From NCBI GenBank assembly GCA_018816865.1, contig JAHIUW010000037.1, forward strand, positions 1 through 62,875: a stretch of DNA of 62,875 nucleotides. The letters run 5' to 3'. Within the stretch, counting starts at the first letter, position 1. Each line of letters begins with the position of its first letter. Positions 46,701 through 55,580 of this stretch are shown piece by piece. The stretch is from Pseudomonadota bacterium (lineage in GTDB: Bacteria > Desulfobacterota > Desulfovibrionia > Desulfovibrionales > Desulfovibrionaceae). The translations under genes and the position numbers were made by a program. The notes beneath the pieces were generated by a model. That model had not been told where the DNA came from, ran no database searches, and saw only the letters and a program-made list of their open reading frames with translations.

Positions 46701-46975
46701 CTCTGGAGGAAGCCTACGCCGCTGCGGAATTCGACAAGGAGACCAACGCCTTCGGCCTGCTCAAGGAACAGCCCGTGGAGATCATGGAAAAGCTGCTGCG
46801 CGCCCACCTGGCAGCGACGGATCAGGATGCCCTTGAACTAACCAGGCAGCGGGCCGCCATGGTCAAGGATGCGCTGCTTGAGCGCGGCGTAGACGCAGCC
46901 CGAGTCTTCCTGCGTGAATCAACCCCCAAGGACGCCGAACAAATGCCCATGGGCGTGGTGCTGACGCTCCAGTAG
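43703..46975 (+). CDS. giant DUF748/AsmA-like envelope protein
   Basis: 1090 aa from the ATG at 43703. One N-terminal membrane segment (about residues 25-50, LLIALATLALYTVLGFVVV) anchors a very long periplasmic part. The repeated beta pattern with VTIQEVRFNPFTLALEVKGL and LDEVLLEEPYVHISQDKTG belongs to the DUF748/AsmA-like group, which form lipid-transfer-like tubes to the outer membrane. A low-complexity linker (Glu/Ala/Pro) lies near residues 655-690. The last 190 residues resemble an OmpA-like part (LSVDAQKKLDAMSKALNERP), ending with a Met-rich VVLTLQ tail. It is the largest gene in the window, with its own terminator downstream. Confidence 0.85.
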   Translation: MPNQEPLAAPQPASSKPPINRILKWLLIALATLALYTVLGFVVVPRLTLSLGQSKLSEALQRNVTIQEVRFNPFTLALEVKGLRILEPDGENVFVSLQRLRTNVRLLSLFRLAVGLDEVLLEEPYVHISQDKTGQYNVSDLMAGAGGNSEKPSDNGAGLFPAIVYEFSIRGGTLVFDDQPHAKQHKVEDLELSIPFMSTLPSDSMDYVSPYLRATLNGTPLAMEGRTRPFEDTLRTEFNFNLDTLDLTHYWSYAPLPRQAVLRSGTLSCDLSLVFQQHDSELPQISVMGQAQVQGIDLRLDGQPLASFKELAVEISGLSLEQRLLHLGLVRLSGAKTSIVLDEQGDLNWLGLLPAVARQASTGVKDKDEERGGFGVIVQRTELVGGSILFQDKARGFSTTLDPLDLEIDGLNTSGGDADFKLSAALGGPQRITANGSFDLADLSSDGTLNLTSLDATALAPYYADALPAELLSCTTSASLDYKLRAEDETSLILEKTSVTLEEIGLRRKDGKGATARVQSIRLANGTIDAMNASGNLSQIILEGASLSAARGAATARQFGTLASVTLTGLDFATTPLNIALGKFLLSGLSVAAPGDATPALSLGRLEISPVAYDANQKTLTIERTLIQGPELAAALNADGISNLARIASAATGEPLPVKAPAQEEPEKQSPKDAEATAADTTLEPARKPLPILTQMETKFRLDSLELRDGVVSFRDEGISPPYSTSLDKLTGKVENISTTPGEGQATLTLTGTVDGSAPLILEGSASPTDLGMNPKLHLTLTNMGLTALSPYTAKFMSYTLATGQLSLNISTVLEGAEITSDNTFKLNSIDLGTYQKSPEDMGIPLSLALALLADRSGNVQLDVPVRGNLNDPQFHLGPVIFKAILNLLFKAVTSPFALIGSMFGGGEDLSALAMPPGLATLSVDAQKKLDAMSKALNERPRLKLQVAGTASPAADRSALAELRFQRAIKTPKYLELKEVDKAPDSVDEVLLSDKDYQESLEEAYAAAEFDKETNAFGLLKEQPVEIMEKLLRAHLAATDQDALELTRQRAAMVKDALLERGVDAARVFLRESTPKDAEQMPMGVVLTLQ

Positions 46976-47076
46976 CCAATAGCAAAGCCTGAGCGAATCA
47001 TCCGCAGGATCGGGAGCTGAAACCTCAGGCGTTCCAATCTGCGCGCGCCACATTGATCGCCTGTTGAAGACAATCC

Positions 47077-47108
47077 AAAGCCCCGCTGCCAAGGCAGCGG
47101 GGCTCTTT
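47077..47108 (+). terminator. terminator after the DUF748 gene
   Basis: Perfect arms AGCCCCGCTGCC / GGCAGCGGGGCT with a 2-nt loop, then TCTTT. The same structure can end the convergent glutamate dehydrogenase. Confidence 0.8.
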
Positions 47109-47159
47109 CCATCACCACTCAAGGTTCCCCCGTTACTTCCTGGGGAATGCGCCCAAACG

Positions 47160-50100
47160 CTAGTCGGGTTCCATACCCAGATCGCGCCCGGTCAGATACT
47201 TACGCCCCGTGGCCAACAGGATCCGCACGATGTCCTCGCGACGCGGGGCATCGCTCTTGACCAAGCCCTCGATATGCACGGCCAGCTGTTTCTCCTGACG
47301 AAGGTAGGCGTGCACCACATCGTTCACGTCACGCACGGCTGTCAGCCCGCGCATCCAACCGATACCCTCGGCATAGACTGCGCGCGAGGACGAGAACGCC
47401 GCCAAAAGCGCCCGCAGATGAGACAGGGGCACCCGCTCGATGAGTCGGTCTGCATAGCGTTCGGCCAAGAGCCTCGGACAATAGGACAGCATCAGGGCAT
47501 ACAGCTCCGGGTCCTCGCGCAGGTCCCGGGCCGTCGGGTAGTGCTCCTTCAGGGCCACGTCGATCATGTCGGCCAAGGTGTTGATCTCCTTGGAGAGATC
47601 CATGGAGATTGCGGTCATGGGGCGGCTACCGCCACAGGCCTTGTATTCCCGGATGATCAGCAGGGCCTCGGCCCGCGCCCGCTCACGCAGGATATCCAGG
47701 ACCTGGGGCACGTACTCGTCCTTGTCAGCCAGGAATTCCTGTTCGCTCATGACCAGTCCGGCAAGGATTTCATAGGACGAGCAGATCACGCCGGTCTTGT
47801 TGGCCGAGGCCCCGTGCACGATGAGTACGCCCTTTTCCTGAAGCCGGTCACGGGCCACGTCGGAGAGGAAGATATTGGCCCCTTCCACGATGGCCTTGGC
47901 CGACGGGGTCCCATCCGGGGTCAGGAACTGCTGCCAGTTCTTGTCATTGATGGTGTTCGGCCGACCGCCCGAGGGAATGAACAAGTCCGCGACCACGGTG
48001 TTGTGCAGGGTGTCGCGCAGATGTGCCCCGTTCGGATCAGCCGTGCTCACGGCAAAGGCCCCCTGACCCCTGAGCTTGGTCTTGTCGAATTCAGAGACTG
48101 CCAACACTGCGTCGCACAGGCGCAGCAATTCGCCATGGTCCAGGCCGTCCGGGTCGTAGAGCGCCCCGTGACCGTCCGTAGCGGCCAGGATACGGGCGTT
48201 CTCGCCGTAATCACGGATCAGGATACGCATGGCGTTGGAAGCCACGTCCCCGCGGGTGCCACCCGTGAACTTGACGCTGAACGGCTGCCTGAGCGGATTG
48301 ATGCCCAGCAACTTCAGGATTTCCACGGCAAAGACCATCACGCCCAGACTCGTGGCGCCATAGACTTTGTGGTTGATGCCCGTCTCGGGTTTGGAGCTCA
48401 TGAAAGCCGAAGGCCAGCGGTAGCCCCGCTTCTCGGCGCGAGTCACGATCCAGCGGATATGATCCGGGGTGATGTTCTCGTCCGGGCCGAGATAGATGAT
48501 CTCCTCGTGCCCGAGGTAATCCACCACGCCCGGCAGGGTCGGGTGGTCGCCGTCGGCCACGATGATGTCCAGCAACGAATTGGTCATGGACTTCACGGCC
48601 AGATCGATGTCGCCCAAGGGTCCGAGCAGGATCACGGCCTTGGAACCGCCCTCGGGGATGTCCTTGTTCTTGTGCTGCTGGGAATGGGCCAGGGCAGTGA
48701 CCTCGTCATACAGACGTTTGGATTCCAGCTCGAACTGCTCCTGGGTGCGCGTGGGCACCACCCGCACCCCGCCGCGCGCCATCTCTCGATAACGGACATG
48801 GAAGGCCATGAAATGGGCCCCCTGGAAGAAGAAGAAGCCATAAGGACGTGGACTGGCGTCCGACAGCGGTTCCCCCTTGGAGGGCAGATGATCCAGCACC
48901 GCCGGGTCCATCCGGAACGACAACCCGAAGCGGTTCGCAACAAAGTAGTTGGTACGCAGGACGTGACTGACGAAGGCCTCCATGGCCGCGAAGGTGTCGG
49001 CCACCACCTCGTCGCCCATGGATTGGCGAAGTTGGCGGCATCGCGCCAGGAGCGGGGCCGAAGTGTTTTCTCGCTGGGGGTCCGACGGATTGAAGCGGGC
49101 CGTAAAATACTCCAGCACGGCCCGGGCGGCCTCGCGGTTGGCAGTCACGGCCTGCACGATATTCGCTGAAGTGTAAGCGTAGAGGTCTTTCTTGAGCAGG
49201 AACTGGTGCGCAAATTCCGTAGCGGCCATGAGGAACATGACCTGATGCACGCTCATGCCCTCCTCGTCGGCGAAGACCTCCAGGGCATGGCCCGAGGCAA
49301 ACCACTTCACCGCCTGGAGTTCGCCCGACAGATCGGCCCAGCGCTGGTCATCTGCCAGGGCCGGGAAACCGTCCTGGGTGACATAGAGGCTCACGATGCC
49401 CAGGTTCTGGCCGGGGACGTCGTAGACATCCAGATAGGCGCGCTCCACATAAGCGCCCGCCCGTCCGAGAATCTTGACCAGGGTCAACAGCGCACCATGG
49501 CTGGGCGGATTCATCATGGTCACGATGATCCGGCACAGACCGGGGTAGACGTCCCTCTCAAGACTGACATGCACCCGATCGGACCCCTTGATCCTACGGT
49601 AGAGATCGAAATGGCGCACGGCTCGTTCGATCTCGAACTTATCCACACAGTCGCCGGTGGCTGTGGCCAGAAAATCGGAGAATTCATCCTGGACCTCGGA
49701 GGGCAGCAGCCCACTGGCCCGGGTCTGCTCCACGGCATGATGGAAGTTCAGGCCCTCCCTGTCCACCCGCCCCTGGGGCGCGAGAATGAACGTGTCCAGC
49801 CGCAACTGCTTGTCATGGCTGGCGTACATCCTGGCATTCAGGATGATCTCCCGGTCCAGTTGGGCGATGGCGCCATTCAGAGCATCCATGCCGCCGCCCG
49901 GCGAGATATAGGTGATCTTGGTGCCGCAGGGACTTTTCAAAGACAGGACATGTCCCTCGGTCGTGGCCTGCCCCGAGACCAGGGCATGCAGGTGAGCCAC
50001 CTGCTCATCGCGATCATGCGTACGAAAATAATACGCCGGCATCTCGCGGTAAAACCAGGGCACCATCTGTTCGGCGGCCGACGAAAGGCTTTGGCGGACC

Positions 50101-50162
50101 TGCCCGAGAATCTCCACGGCATCGGGTCCGGCTTCACTTGCTATGTTCGAGTGATCGGACAT
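47160..50162 (-). CDS. gdh: large NAD-dependent glutamate dehydrogenase
   Basis: 1000 aa from the ATG at 50162, which has AGGAG 8 nt upstream; the ATG at 50168 is only 2 nt from that site. This is the large GDH class (about 115 kDa), not the 450-residue hexamer type. N-terminal region of no known role, then the catalytic core with GGSKAVILLGP (catalytic Lys), SAFMSSKPETGINHKVYGATS (given in part) and the NAD-binding GGTRGDVASNAM. It oxidises glutamate to 2-oxoglutarate plus ammonia. It is divergent from the marR-type gene. With Kor and SucCD it could feed 2-oxoglutarate into succinyl-CoA and ATP. Confidence 0.95.
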   Translation of the reverse strand: MSDHSNIASEAGPDAVEILGQVRQSLSSAAEQMVPWFYREMPAYYFRTHDRDEQVAHLHALVSGQATTEGHVLSLKSPCGTKITYISPGGGMDALNGAIAQLDREIILNARMYASHDKQLRLDTFILAPQGRVDREGLNFHHAVEQTRASGLLPSEVQDEFSDFLATATGDCVDKFEIERAVRHFDLYRRIKGSDRVHVSLERDVYPGLCRIIVTMMNPPSHGALLTLVKILGRAGAYVERAYLDVYDVPGQNLGIVSLYVTQDGFPALADDQRWADLSGELQAVKWFASGHALEVFADEEGMSVHQVMFLMAATEFAHQFLLKKDLYAYTSANIVQAVTANREAARAVLEYFTARFNPSDPQRENTSAPLLARCRQLRQSMGDEVVADTFAAMEAFVSHVLRTNYFVANRFGLSFRMDPAVLDHLPSKGEPLSDASPRPYGFFFFQGAHFMAFHVRYREMARGGVRVVPTRTQEQFELESKRLYDEVTALAHSQQHKNKDIPEGGSKAVILLGPLGDIDLAVKSMTNSLLDIIVADGDHPTLPGVVDYLGHEEIIYLGPDENITPDHIRWIVTRAEKRGYRWPSAFMSSKPETGINHKVYGATSLGVMVFAVEILKLLGINPLRQPFSVKFTGGTRGDVASNAMRILIRDYGENARILAATDGHGALYDPDGLDHGELLRLCDAVLAVSEFDKTKLRGQGAFAVSTADPNGAHLRDTLHNTVVADLFIPSGGRPNTINDKNWQQFLTPDGTPSAKAIVEGANIFLSDVARDRLQEKGVLIVHGASANKTGVICSSYEILAGLVMSEQEFLADKDEYVPQVLDILRERARAEALLIIREYKACGGSRPMTAISMDLSKEINTLADMIDVALKEHYPTARDLREDPELYALMLSYCPRLLAERYADRLIERVPLSHLRALLAAFSSSRAVYAEGIGWMRGLTAVRDVNDVVHAYLRQEKQLAVHIEGLVKSDAPRREDIVRILLATGRKYLTGRDLGMEPD

Positions 50163-50356
50163 CCCCATTTCTCCTGTCTGAAGGTTTCGCCGGGCTCACG
50201 CCCAGAATCTACAACGCCCTGTGATACGGGCGGTATGAGGACTGAATTATCTTTGAAGGTATCTCAATTCTGCGATCAAGGACAACTACTTTCCTGTTTT
50301 CTGGAATCCTGACAGGCCTCTGGGCGATGCTTTGAATCCTTCTTGACCCTGATAGT

Positions 50357-50384
50357 TTGCACCCTTATAGTCAGTCACTATAAT
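50357..50384 (+). promoter_or_regulatory. promoter of the MarR-family gene with overlapping operator
   Basis: TTGCAC (50357-50362), 16 nt, then a perfect -10 TATAAT (50379-50384), 16 nt before the GTG start. A perfect 7-bp palindrome with 5-nt centre (TTATAGT...ACTATAA, 50365-50383) covers the -10 box, as expected for a MarR-type autorepressor site. Confidence 0.7.
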
Positions 50385-50399
50385 AAAAAGGAGTTCACT

Positions 50400-50894
50400 G
50401 TGGGGACATCATCCAATACGCCCAAATACGAAGCGCTTCTGACCCTGACCAAACGCCTGCCCGACCTTGATGAATCAGCCGTGGCCGCCGGACTGGACAT
50501 CCTGCAAACGGCTGCGGCCATGCGCATGCACCTGCACGAGCGATTCTTCCGCGATCAGCTGTCCGAAGGACGATTCACCGTGCTGACGCTGCTGCTCACG
50601 GCGCAGGACTGGTGCCTGACCCCCTCGGAACTGGCCAGCAACGCGGGTGTGACCCGGGCCACCATGACCGGTCTGCTGGACGGTCTGGAACAGAGCGGAT
50701 TCGTCGAACGTCGCGCAGATCGCAATGACCGTCGCAAGATCACCGTGCATCTCAAGCGTTCCGGACGCGAACATCTGCTGCGGCTGGCACCGGATTTTTT
50801 CACCGCCCTTCAAGACGTCGGCGCCGCCCTGCCTGAAACCAAACGCAAGGCCCTGTCCTCGCTCCTGGCGCGCGTCCGGGAAGCCGCCAGCTGA
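50400..50894 (+). CDS. MarR-family transcriptional regulator
   Basis: 164 aa from the GTG at 50400, chosen for the AAGGAG 6 nt upstream; the frame from 50343 would run through the operator. Winged-helix region (residues about 60-135): FTVLTLLLTAQDWCLTP, ELASNAGVTRATMTGLLDGLE and the wing FVERRADRNDRRKITVHL with the MarR-typical DxRxxxxxLT-like wing. It dimerises on palindromes and would bind its own promoter; ligand unknown. The Fe-S protein 154 nt downstream and the divergent GDH gene are candidates for co-regulation. Confidence 0.93.
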   Translation: MGTSSNTPKYEALLTLTKRLPDLDESAVAAGLDILQTAAAMRMHLHERFFRDQLSEGRFTVLTLLLTAQDWCLTPSELASNAGVTRATMTGLLDGLEQSGFVERRADRNDRRKITVHLKRSGREHLLRLAPDFFTALQDVGAALPETKRKALSSLLARVREAAS

Positions 50895-51048
50895 CGCTGA
50901 ACGCCCATTGAACCCCAGGCAAACGGTTGCGATGCGGACCAATTCCACATAGTTATGAGGGGACAGTCAGGGGCGGTGCACGGGTGGACGGACACCCCTT
51001 CCACAGCCAGCGACGGCCACGCAGACAAGCACGGAGGACAGGCAAACC

Positions 51049-52005
51049 ATGAAACTCTCCAAGATTCTCCAAAAACTCCCTGTCAGGCCCTCCACCATCG
51101 AATTCCTCAAGGAGGCCGAGCGCATCCCCGGCTATCCCTGGCTGGAGAAACTGCACGGCTACATCTATGGCCGCTGGACCTATTTCTACATCTCCGTGGG
51201 CAGGGGCAAACATCCCTTCCAGAAGTGGTTCGAACCCCTGGCCGATTTGGCCACGAAAATCTACCCTGCCCATCCGGACCCCGACAAGGATGCAGACTCC
51301 GTTTCCTGGGCGGACTCCTACCACGGCAAGGTCATGCCCCTAGAGGAAGCCAGACGGCTGATCAGCGTCAAACGGGACATCGAGCTCCCCGACCTGGAGC
51401 GGATCATCCCCTACACCAAGGCCCGAGCCATCATCCTCAGGAACCCGGAACGCATCGTGCTCCTGGAATGCCCCTGCCGTTCCGCACAGGAAAACCCCTG
51501 CATGCCCCTGGACGTCTGCCTCATCGTTGGCGAACCCTTTGCCGGCTTCATGCTTGAGCACCATCCCGGCAAATCGCGCCTGATCACCCAGGAGGAGGCC
51601 ATCGCCATCCTTGAGGCCGAAGACAGACGCGGACACGTGCACCACGCCTTTTTCAAGGAAGCCATGCTGGAGCGGTTCTACGCCATCTGCAACTGCTGCT
51701 CCTGCTGTTGCGGGGCCATGCAGGCCCAGCGCAACGGCGTCCCCATGCTCTGCTCCTCGGGCTATGTGGCCGTCATCGACAAGGAACTATGCAAGGATTG
51801 CGGAATCTGCGCCAAGAAATGCCAGTTCCAGGCCCTGACCAATGGGGACGGAGCCCTCCACCTGGACCCGGCCCAGTGCATGGGCTGCGGGATCTGCGTC
51901 AACGCCTGCCCCACAGGTGCGCTGGCCCTAGAGCGTGACCCCTTGCGCGGCGAACCTCTGGAGATCGTCACCCTGCTCAAGAAGGCCGGCCTGTCCTCCC
52001 ATTGA
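51049..52005 (+). CDS. iron-sulfur protein with ferredoxin domain and Cys-rich motif
   Basis: 318 aa. Residues 1-130 are without known motif. Four Cys cluster at 141-157 (CPCRSAQENPC, then C157). A striking CNCCSCCC lies at 214-221. Then two ferredoxin motifs: CKDCGICAKKCQ (248-258) and CMGCGICVNACPTG (277-287). It probably carries two [4Fe-4S] clusters in the C-terminus and perhaps another metal site in the middle. No transmembrane segment. It sits after the MarR gene, possibly under its control; the electron partner is unknown. Confidence 0.82.
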   Translation: MKLSKILQKLPVRPSTIEFLKEAERIPGYPWLEKLHGYIYGRWTYFYISVGRGKHPFQKWFEPLADLATKIYPAHPDPDKDADSVSWADSYHGKVMPLEEARRLISVKRDIELPDLERIIPYTKARAIILRNPERIVLLECPCRSAQENPCMPLDVCLIVGEPFAGFMLEHHPGKSRLITQEEAIAILEAEDRRGHVHHAFFKEAMLERFYAICNCCSCCCGAMQAQRNGVPMLCSSGYVAVIDKELCKDCGICAKKCQFQALTNGDGALHLDPAQCMGCGICVNACPTGALALERDPLRGEPLEIVTLLKKAGLSSH

Positions 52006-52027
52006 TCACAGGCCCCAATAACGCGCG

Positions 52028-52059
52028 AAGGCCGCCGTCCCCTTGGAGACGCGGCCTTT
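52028..52059. terminator. terminator between the convergent Fe-S and CheW genes
   Basis: Stem arms around AAGGCCGCCGTC / GACGCGGCCTTT (one-base bulges), with short T-runs on both sides. Confidence 0.7.
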
Positions 52060-52082
52060 GCATTCCTGTTACCAAAAGGATT

Positions 52083-52592
52083 TCAGACTTCGGATTGGTT
52101 CTCTTGAGCGTGGTCTGATGCCTGGGTGATGGCCAGTTCACTGGCCGAGAACACCCGGTCGATGTCCAGAATCATCATGAACCTCTCATCCTGCCGGGCC
52201 ATGCCCTGGATAAAATCGGCCTTGATGCCGGTCCCAAGCTTGGGCGCGGCCTTGACCTCGTCGTCGTTCAGTTCGACCACCTCGCGCACGGAATCGGCCA
52301 ACGCCCCCAACACGATCTCCTCACCCTCCATGGAGACCACCACAATGATCACACAGCTGTCCTGTGTGCGCCCGATGGCCTGCAAGCCGAACTTCAGCCG
52401 CAGATCCACAACCGGAACGGCGTGCCCCCGCAGGTTGATGACTCCGCTCATGAAGGCCGGGGCGTTGGGGATGCGCGTCACCCGCTGGAACTCGAGGACC
52501 TCCCTGACCTTGGCAATATCCAGGGCATACAACTCGTGATCCAGAACAAAACTCAAATACTGAACACGTTCGCGCAACTGCACTTCGGCCAT
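52083..52592 (-). CDS. cheW: CheW-like chemotaxis coupling protein
   Basis: 169 aa. Full CheW fold: QYLSFVLDHELYALDIAKVREVL, RIPNAPAFMSGVINLRGHAVPVVDLR (in part), DSVREVVELNDDEV and the C-terminal FMMILDIDRVFS. It couples chemoreceptors to CheA at the receptor array. It is downstream of the hybrid kinase gene but separated from it by 116 nt that hold a promoter. No cheA or cheY is nearby, so it may serve another pathway or the PAS-MCP at 18 kb. Confidence 0.93.
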   Translation of the reverse strand: MAEVQLRERVQYLSFVLDHELYALDIAKVREVLEFQRVTRIPNAPAFMSGVINLRGHAVPVVDLRLKFGLQAIGRTQDSCVIIVVVSMEGEEIVLGALADSVREVVELNDDEVKAAPKLGTGIKADFIQGMARQDERFMMILDIDRVFSASELAITQASDHAQENQSEV

Positions 52593-52672
52593 GATTGACT
52601 CCCCGGGCTGCCCGAAACGGGCTGCTATAGACTCACAACTAACCAGAATCCTTCATTGTTGTGGATGAACTT

Positions 52673-52702
52673 AGGCTAGCGTGGAGCCGCGCGCCCTGTC
52701 AA
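52673..52702 (-). promoter_or_regulatory. candidate promoter of the cheW gene
   Basis: On the minus strand TTGACA, an 18-nt spacer and TAGCCT (a poor -10) lie about 80-110 nt before the start. It sits directly after the kinase stop, so cheW may be expressed separately. Confidence 0.4.
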
Positions 52703-52708
52703 TCGCCA

Positions 52709-55495
52709 TCAGGATTCATGAAACAGCCCACACAAGACGGCATTGATGCGTTCCGATTCCATGGGCTTTGAAATATAGTCGTTCATCCCCACAGCCAGGA
52801 ACCGTTCCCGATCGCCCTTCATGGCGTGGGCCGTCATGGCGACGATGGGGATATCGCGGTTGCCCTCTCCAGCCTCGCCACCCCGGATGCGGCGCGTGGC
52901 CTCCATGCCATCCATATCCGGCATCTGGATATCCATCAGGACCACATCGAATACTTCTCCATTCAGGCAGTCAAGGGCCTTCTGCCCGGTCTCGGCAACC
53001 TGGACAACATGCCCGGCACCCTCCAAAACCCGCTGGGCGTAGAGCAAGTTGACCTTGTTGTCCTCTGCCAACAGCACCCGCAACGGCTTCAAAGGCAACA
53101 AAGACGCCTCGATGCTTTGTCCGTTTTGACCATCGCCGACGTACACAACGGCCGTAAACTCAAAACGGGACCCCACGCCGGGCACACTGCCGGCCGTGAT
53201 GCCGCCGCCCATCATCCCCGCCAGCCTGCGGGAAATGGCCAGGCCCAGACCGGTGCCCTGGTAGCGCCTGGTCATGGAGCCATCCACCTGAGTGAAGCTG
53301 TCGAACACCTTGCCCAACTTGTCGGGGGGAATGCCACACCCCGTGTCCTCCACAAGGAAACGGCAGGTCATGGGAGCGCCGGGGACCATCCTGCCATCCC
53401 CGAACACCACGTCCCCCTGTTCCACGCGGACAGTCACACTACCCCGGTCCGTGAACTTCACGCCATTGCCCACCAGATTGACGAGTACCTGCCGTAGCCG
53501 GCCGGAGTCACCAACCAGTTGGTCGGGCAACCCGGGATCGACAAACCATTCCAGCGTGATTCCCTTGCGCCGCACCTGCACGGAAAAGATCTGCTCCACC
53601 GAGGCCACAAGTGCGCTCAGGCTGAATGGTTCCTGCATCAACTCCAGCTTGCCCGCCTCGATCTTCGAGATGTCCAGAATATCATTGAGTACCCTGAGCA
53701 GAGCCTGTCCAGAGTCACGGAGCATCTTCAGGTTCTCGCGCTGATCATCGGAGAGTTCGGAAACCAGGGTCAACTCCGCCATACCCAGGATGCCATTAAG
53801 CGGTGTGCGGATTTCATGACTCATGTTGGCCAGGAACTCGCTTTTGCTCTGGGACGCCATTTCCGCCGCAAGCCGGGCCTCAAGCAGGGCCTCCTCGTTG
53901 GTCTTGCGCTCGATGGCCATGGCCACCTGCTGAGAGATCGCCAGCATCAGGTCCACGTCGTCGAAACTGAAGGCATCCGGATCGTGATAATCCTGGATAC
54001 CCATCACGCCGATGACCCTGCCCTTGATGCGCAGCGGCACACCCAACCAGATCTCGGACATGGCCCCGCGGGGCTTGATACCATGCAACCCCTTGAGCTT
54101 CTGGTCCTTGGTGATCAGCAGCGGCTTGCCGGTACGCAGGACATGAACGGCCAAGCTCGGGTGTTGCGCAGTGCTGACCCCCTGAATCTCGAAGAACCTG
54201 TCGCTCATCTCGTCGGCATAATAGGGGAAAACGATCCGGTCTTGCTTCTCATCCAGCAGGCCGATGAAGAAATTGTTGGCCCCCAAGGCATCTTTGATGA
54301 TCTCATGAAGGCTCTGGTAGAGGTGCCCCAGGTCACGGGTCACGCCCACCAGACTGGCGATGCGGTACATGAGATAGGTAATGCCTTCGGAATGTTTGCG
54401 AGCAGAGATGTCCACGCAGGCCGCCAACACACCGGAAACGACCCCCTCCCCATCGGACACGGGGTGTACGCTGCACAAAGCCGTGAAGCTGTCGCCTGTT
54501 CGACGGACCATCAGCCTCTCTCGGCCCGACAGGCCGGAGCCCTGACGGATGCCATCCATATTCTCGGCCAGTATCCTGGCCTCAGTGCGATCAAAAAGCA
54601 TGGAGAGATCCCGTCCCAGAGCCTCGCTCCTGCTGTAGCCGAACATCTTTTCAGCTCCGGGGCTGAATTCCACGATCCGGCCCATGGCACCGGCCCTGTC
54701 GGCCAACACGAAAGCCACCTCGTCCGCCGCCTCAAAAACAGTACGCAGCCGGGACTCGCTGGAACGGAACAAGGACTGGGCCAGGGCCCGTTCGCTCATC
54801 TCCGCCGTCAATCTTCGTTGGCGCTGGATGGTCCAGCGCATGCCGATGACCATCGGGATCAGGCCGAATCCCAGGGTCAGAATCGCCAAGCCTCCTGCAA
54901 GACGCATGAAGCGTTCCTGGGTCCGGCGCACATCGCGCACCCATAGTCCAATCCCCAGATAGCACTCCAATTCAGGGAGGTCCTGGATGTAGGACAGCTT
55001 CTCCTCGAAGGGTTCCCCGTCCGTACGCCGGAACAAATAGCTGAGGAATCCACCTCCGCGTTCCCGGGCCAGGCGCACCGATTCCCGGACCACAAACAGC
55101 CCTTTGCCGTCCTGGTGGTCCCAAAGATTTCGGCCCACCAGATCGATTCGCAGAGGGTGGGCAAGCACATGACCCGAATAATCCACCATAAACACGTCAT
55201 CGAGGCCGACCGAACCTTCGAAGACCATCCGCGACACCAATTGACGGGCCTGCTCGCGCGCAGCGGGCAGCGAGATCATGCCCTGACGCAATTCATCCCG
55301 GATCGGCACCGTCGTGCTGGCGGCGAGACTCACACTCTGACTCAGGCGCAGGCGCATCTGGGTCTCGATGTCTGCAATGTAGTGCACCGTCACGGACCGA
55401 AACAGCAGAAACACACCCAGCCCGGCGAGCAGAGCGACGACGAGCAGGACGATGAGCGCCTTGCGATGACCGAATCCGTTGGTTCCTACAAACAT
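52709..55495 (-). CDS. hybrid sensor histidine kinase: Cache-like, PAS, GAF, HK, receiver
   Basis: 928 aa. Membrane segment about 13-32, a periplasmic Cache-like domain (about 33-190), second segment (about 197-216), then PAS (about 250-370), GAF (about 385-530), HisKA with phospho-His in NMSHEIRTPLNG (about 560), HATPase (NLVGNGVKFTD N-box, VEDTGCGIPPD and GTGLGLAISRRL) and a C-terminal receiver with phospho-Asp in VLMDIQMPDMDG (about 852) and Lys in YISKPM. It senses an extracellular small ligand and phosphorylates its own receiver and then, as hybrid kinases do, an HPt or response regulator not seen here. It is followed by the cheW gene and preceded by the lipoprotein gene on the same strand. 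Confidence 0.94.
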   Translation of the reverse strand: MFVGTNGFGHRKALIVLLVVALLAGLGVFLLFRSVTVHYIADIETQMRLRLSQSVSLAASTTVPIRDELRQGMISLPAAREQARQLVSRMVFEGSVGLDDVFMVDYSGHVLAHPLRIDLVGRNLWDHQDGKGLFVVRESVRLARERGGGFLSYLFRRTDGEPFEEKLSYIQDLPELECYLGIGLWVRDVRRTQERFMRLAGGLAILTLGFGLIPMVIGMRWTIQRQRRLTAEMSERALAQSLFRSSESRLRTVFEAADEVAFVLADRAGAMGRIVEFSPGAEKMFGYSRSEALGRDLSMLFDRTEARILAENMDGIRQGSGLSGRERLMVRRTGDSFTALCSVHPVSDGEGVVSGVLAACVDISARKHSEGITYLMYRIASLVGVTRDLGHLYQSLHEIIKDALGANNFFIGLLDEKQDRIVFPYYADEMSDRFFEIQGVSTAQHPSLAVHVLRTGKPLLITKDQKLKGLHGIKPRGAMSEIWLGVPLRIKGRVIGVMGIQDYHDPDAFSFDDVDLMLAISQQVAMAIERKTNEEALLEARLAAEMASQSKSEFLANMSHEIRTPLNGILGMAELTLVSELSDDQRENLKMLRDSGQALLRVLNDILDISKIEAGKLELMQEPFSLSALVASVEQIFSVQVRRKGITLEWFVDPGLPDQLVGDSGRLRQVLVNLVGNGVKFTDRGSVTVRVEQGDVVFGDGRMVPGAPMTCRFLVEDTGCGIPPDKLGKVFDSFTQVDGSMTRRYQGTGLGLAISRRLAGMMGGGITAGSVPGVGSRFEFTAVVYVGDGQNGQSIEASLLPLKPLRVLLAEDNKVNLLYAQRVLEGAGHVVQVAETGQKALDCLNGEVFDVVLMDIQMPDMDGMEATRRIRGGEAGEGNRDIPIVAMTAHAMKGDRERFLAVGMNDYISKPMESERINAVLCGLFHES

Positions 55496-55580
55496 ACCCC
55501 GCCCACTAGCACAGCCATGTCCAGATGAAAACGCGTATCACTCCTGATGCCCCTTCCCGTTGACCGCTGTCGCGCCCCGT

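Noticed and set aside
47064-49169. 701-codon plus-strand frame opposite glutamate dehydrogenase
   Set aside because: Antisense shadow, His/Gly/Gln-rich, no motif; GDH has full-length support.
53519-54946. 475-codon plus-strand frame opposite the hybrid kinase
   Set aside because: Shadow of a well-supported kinase gene with intact domain order.
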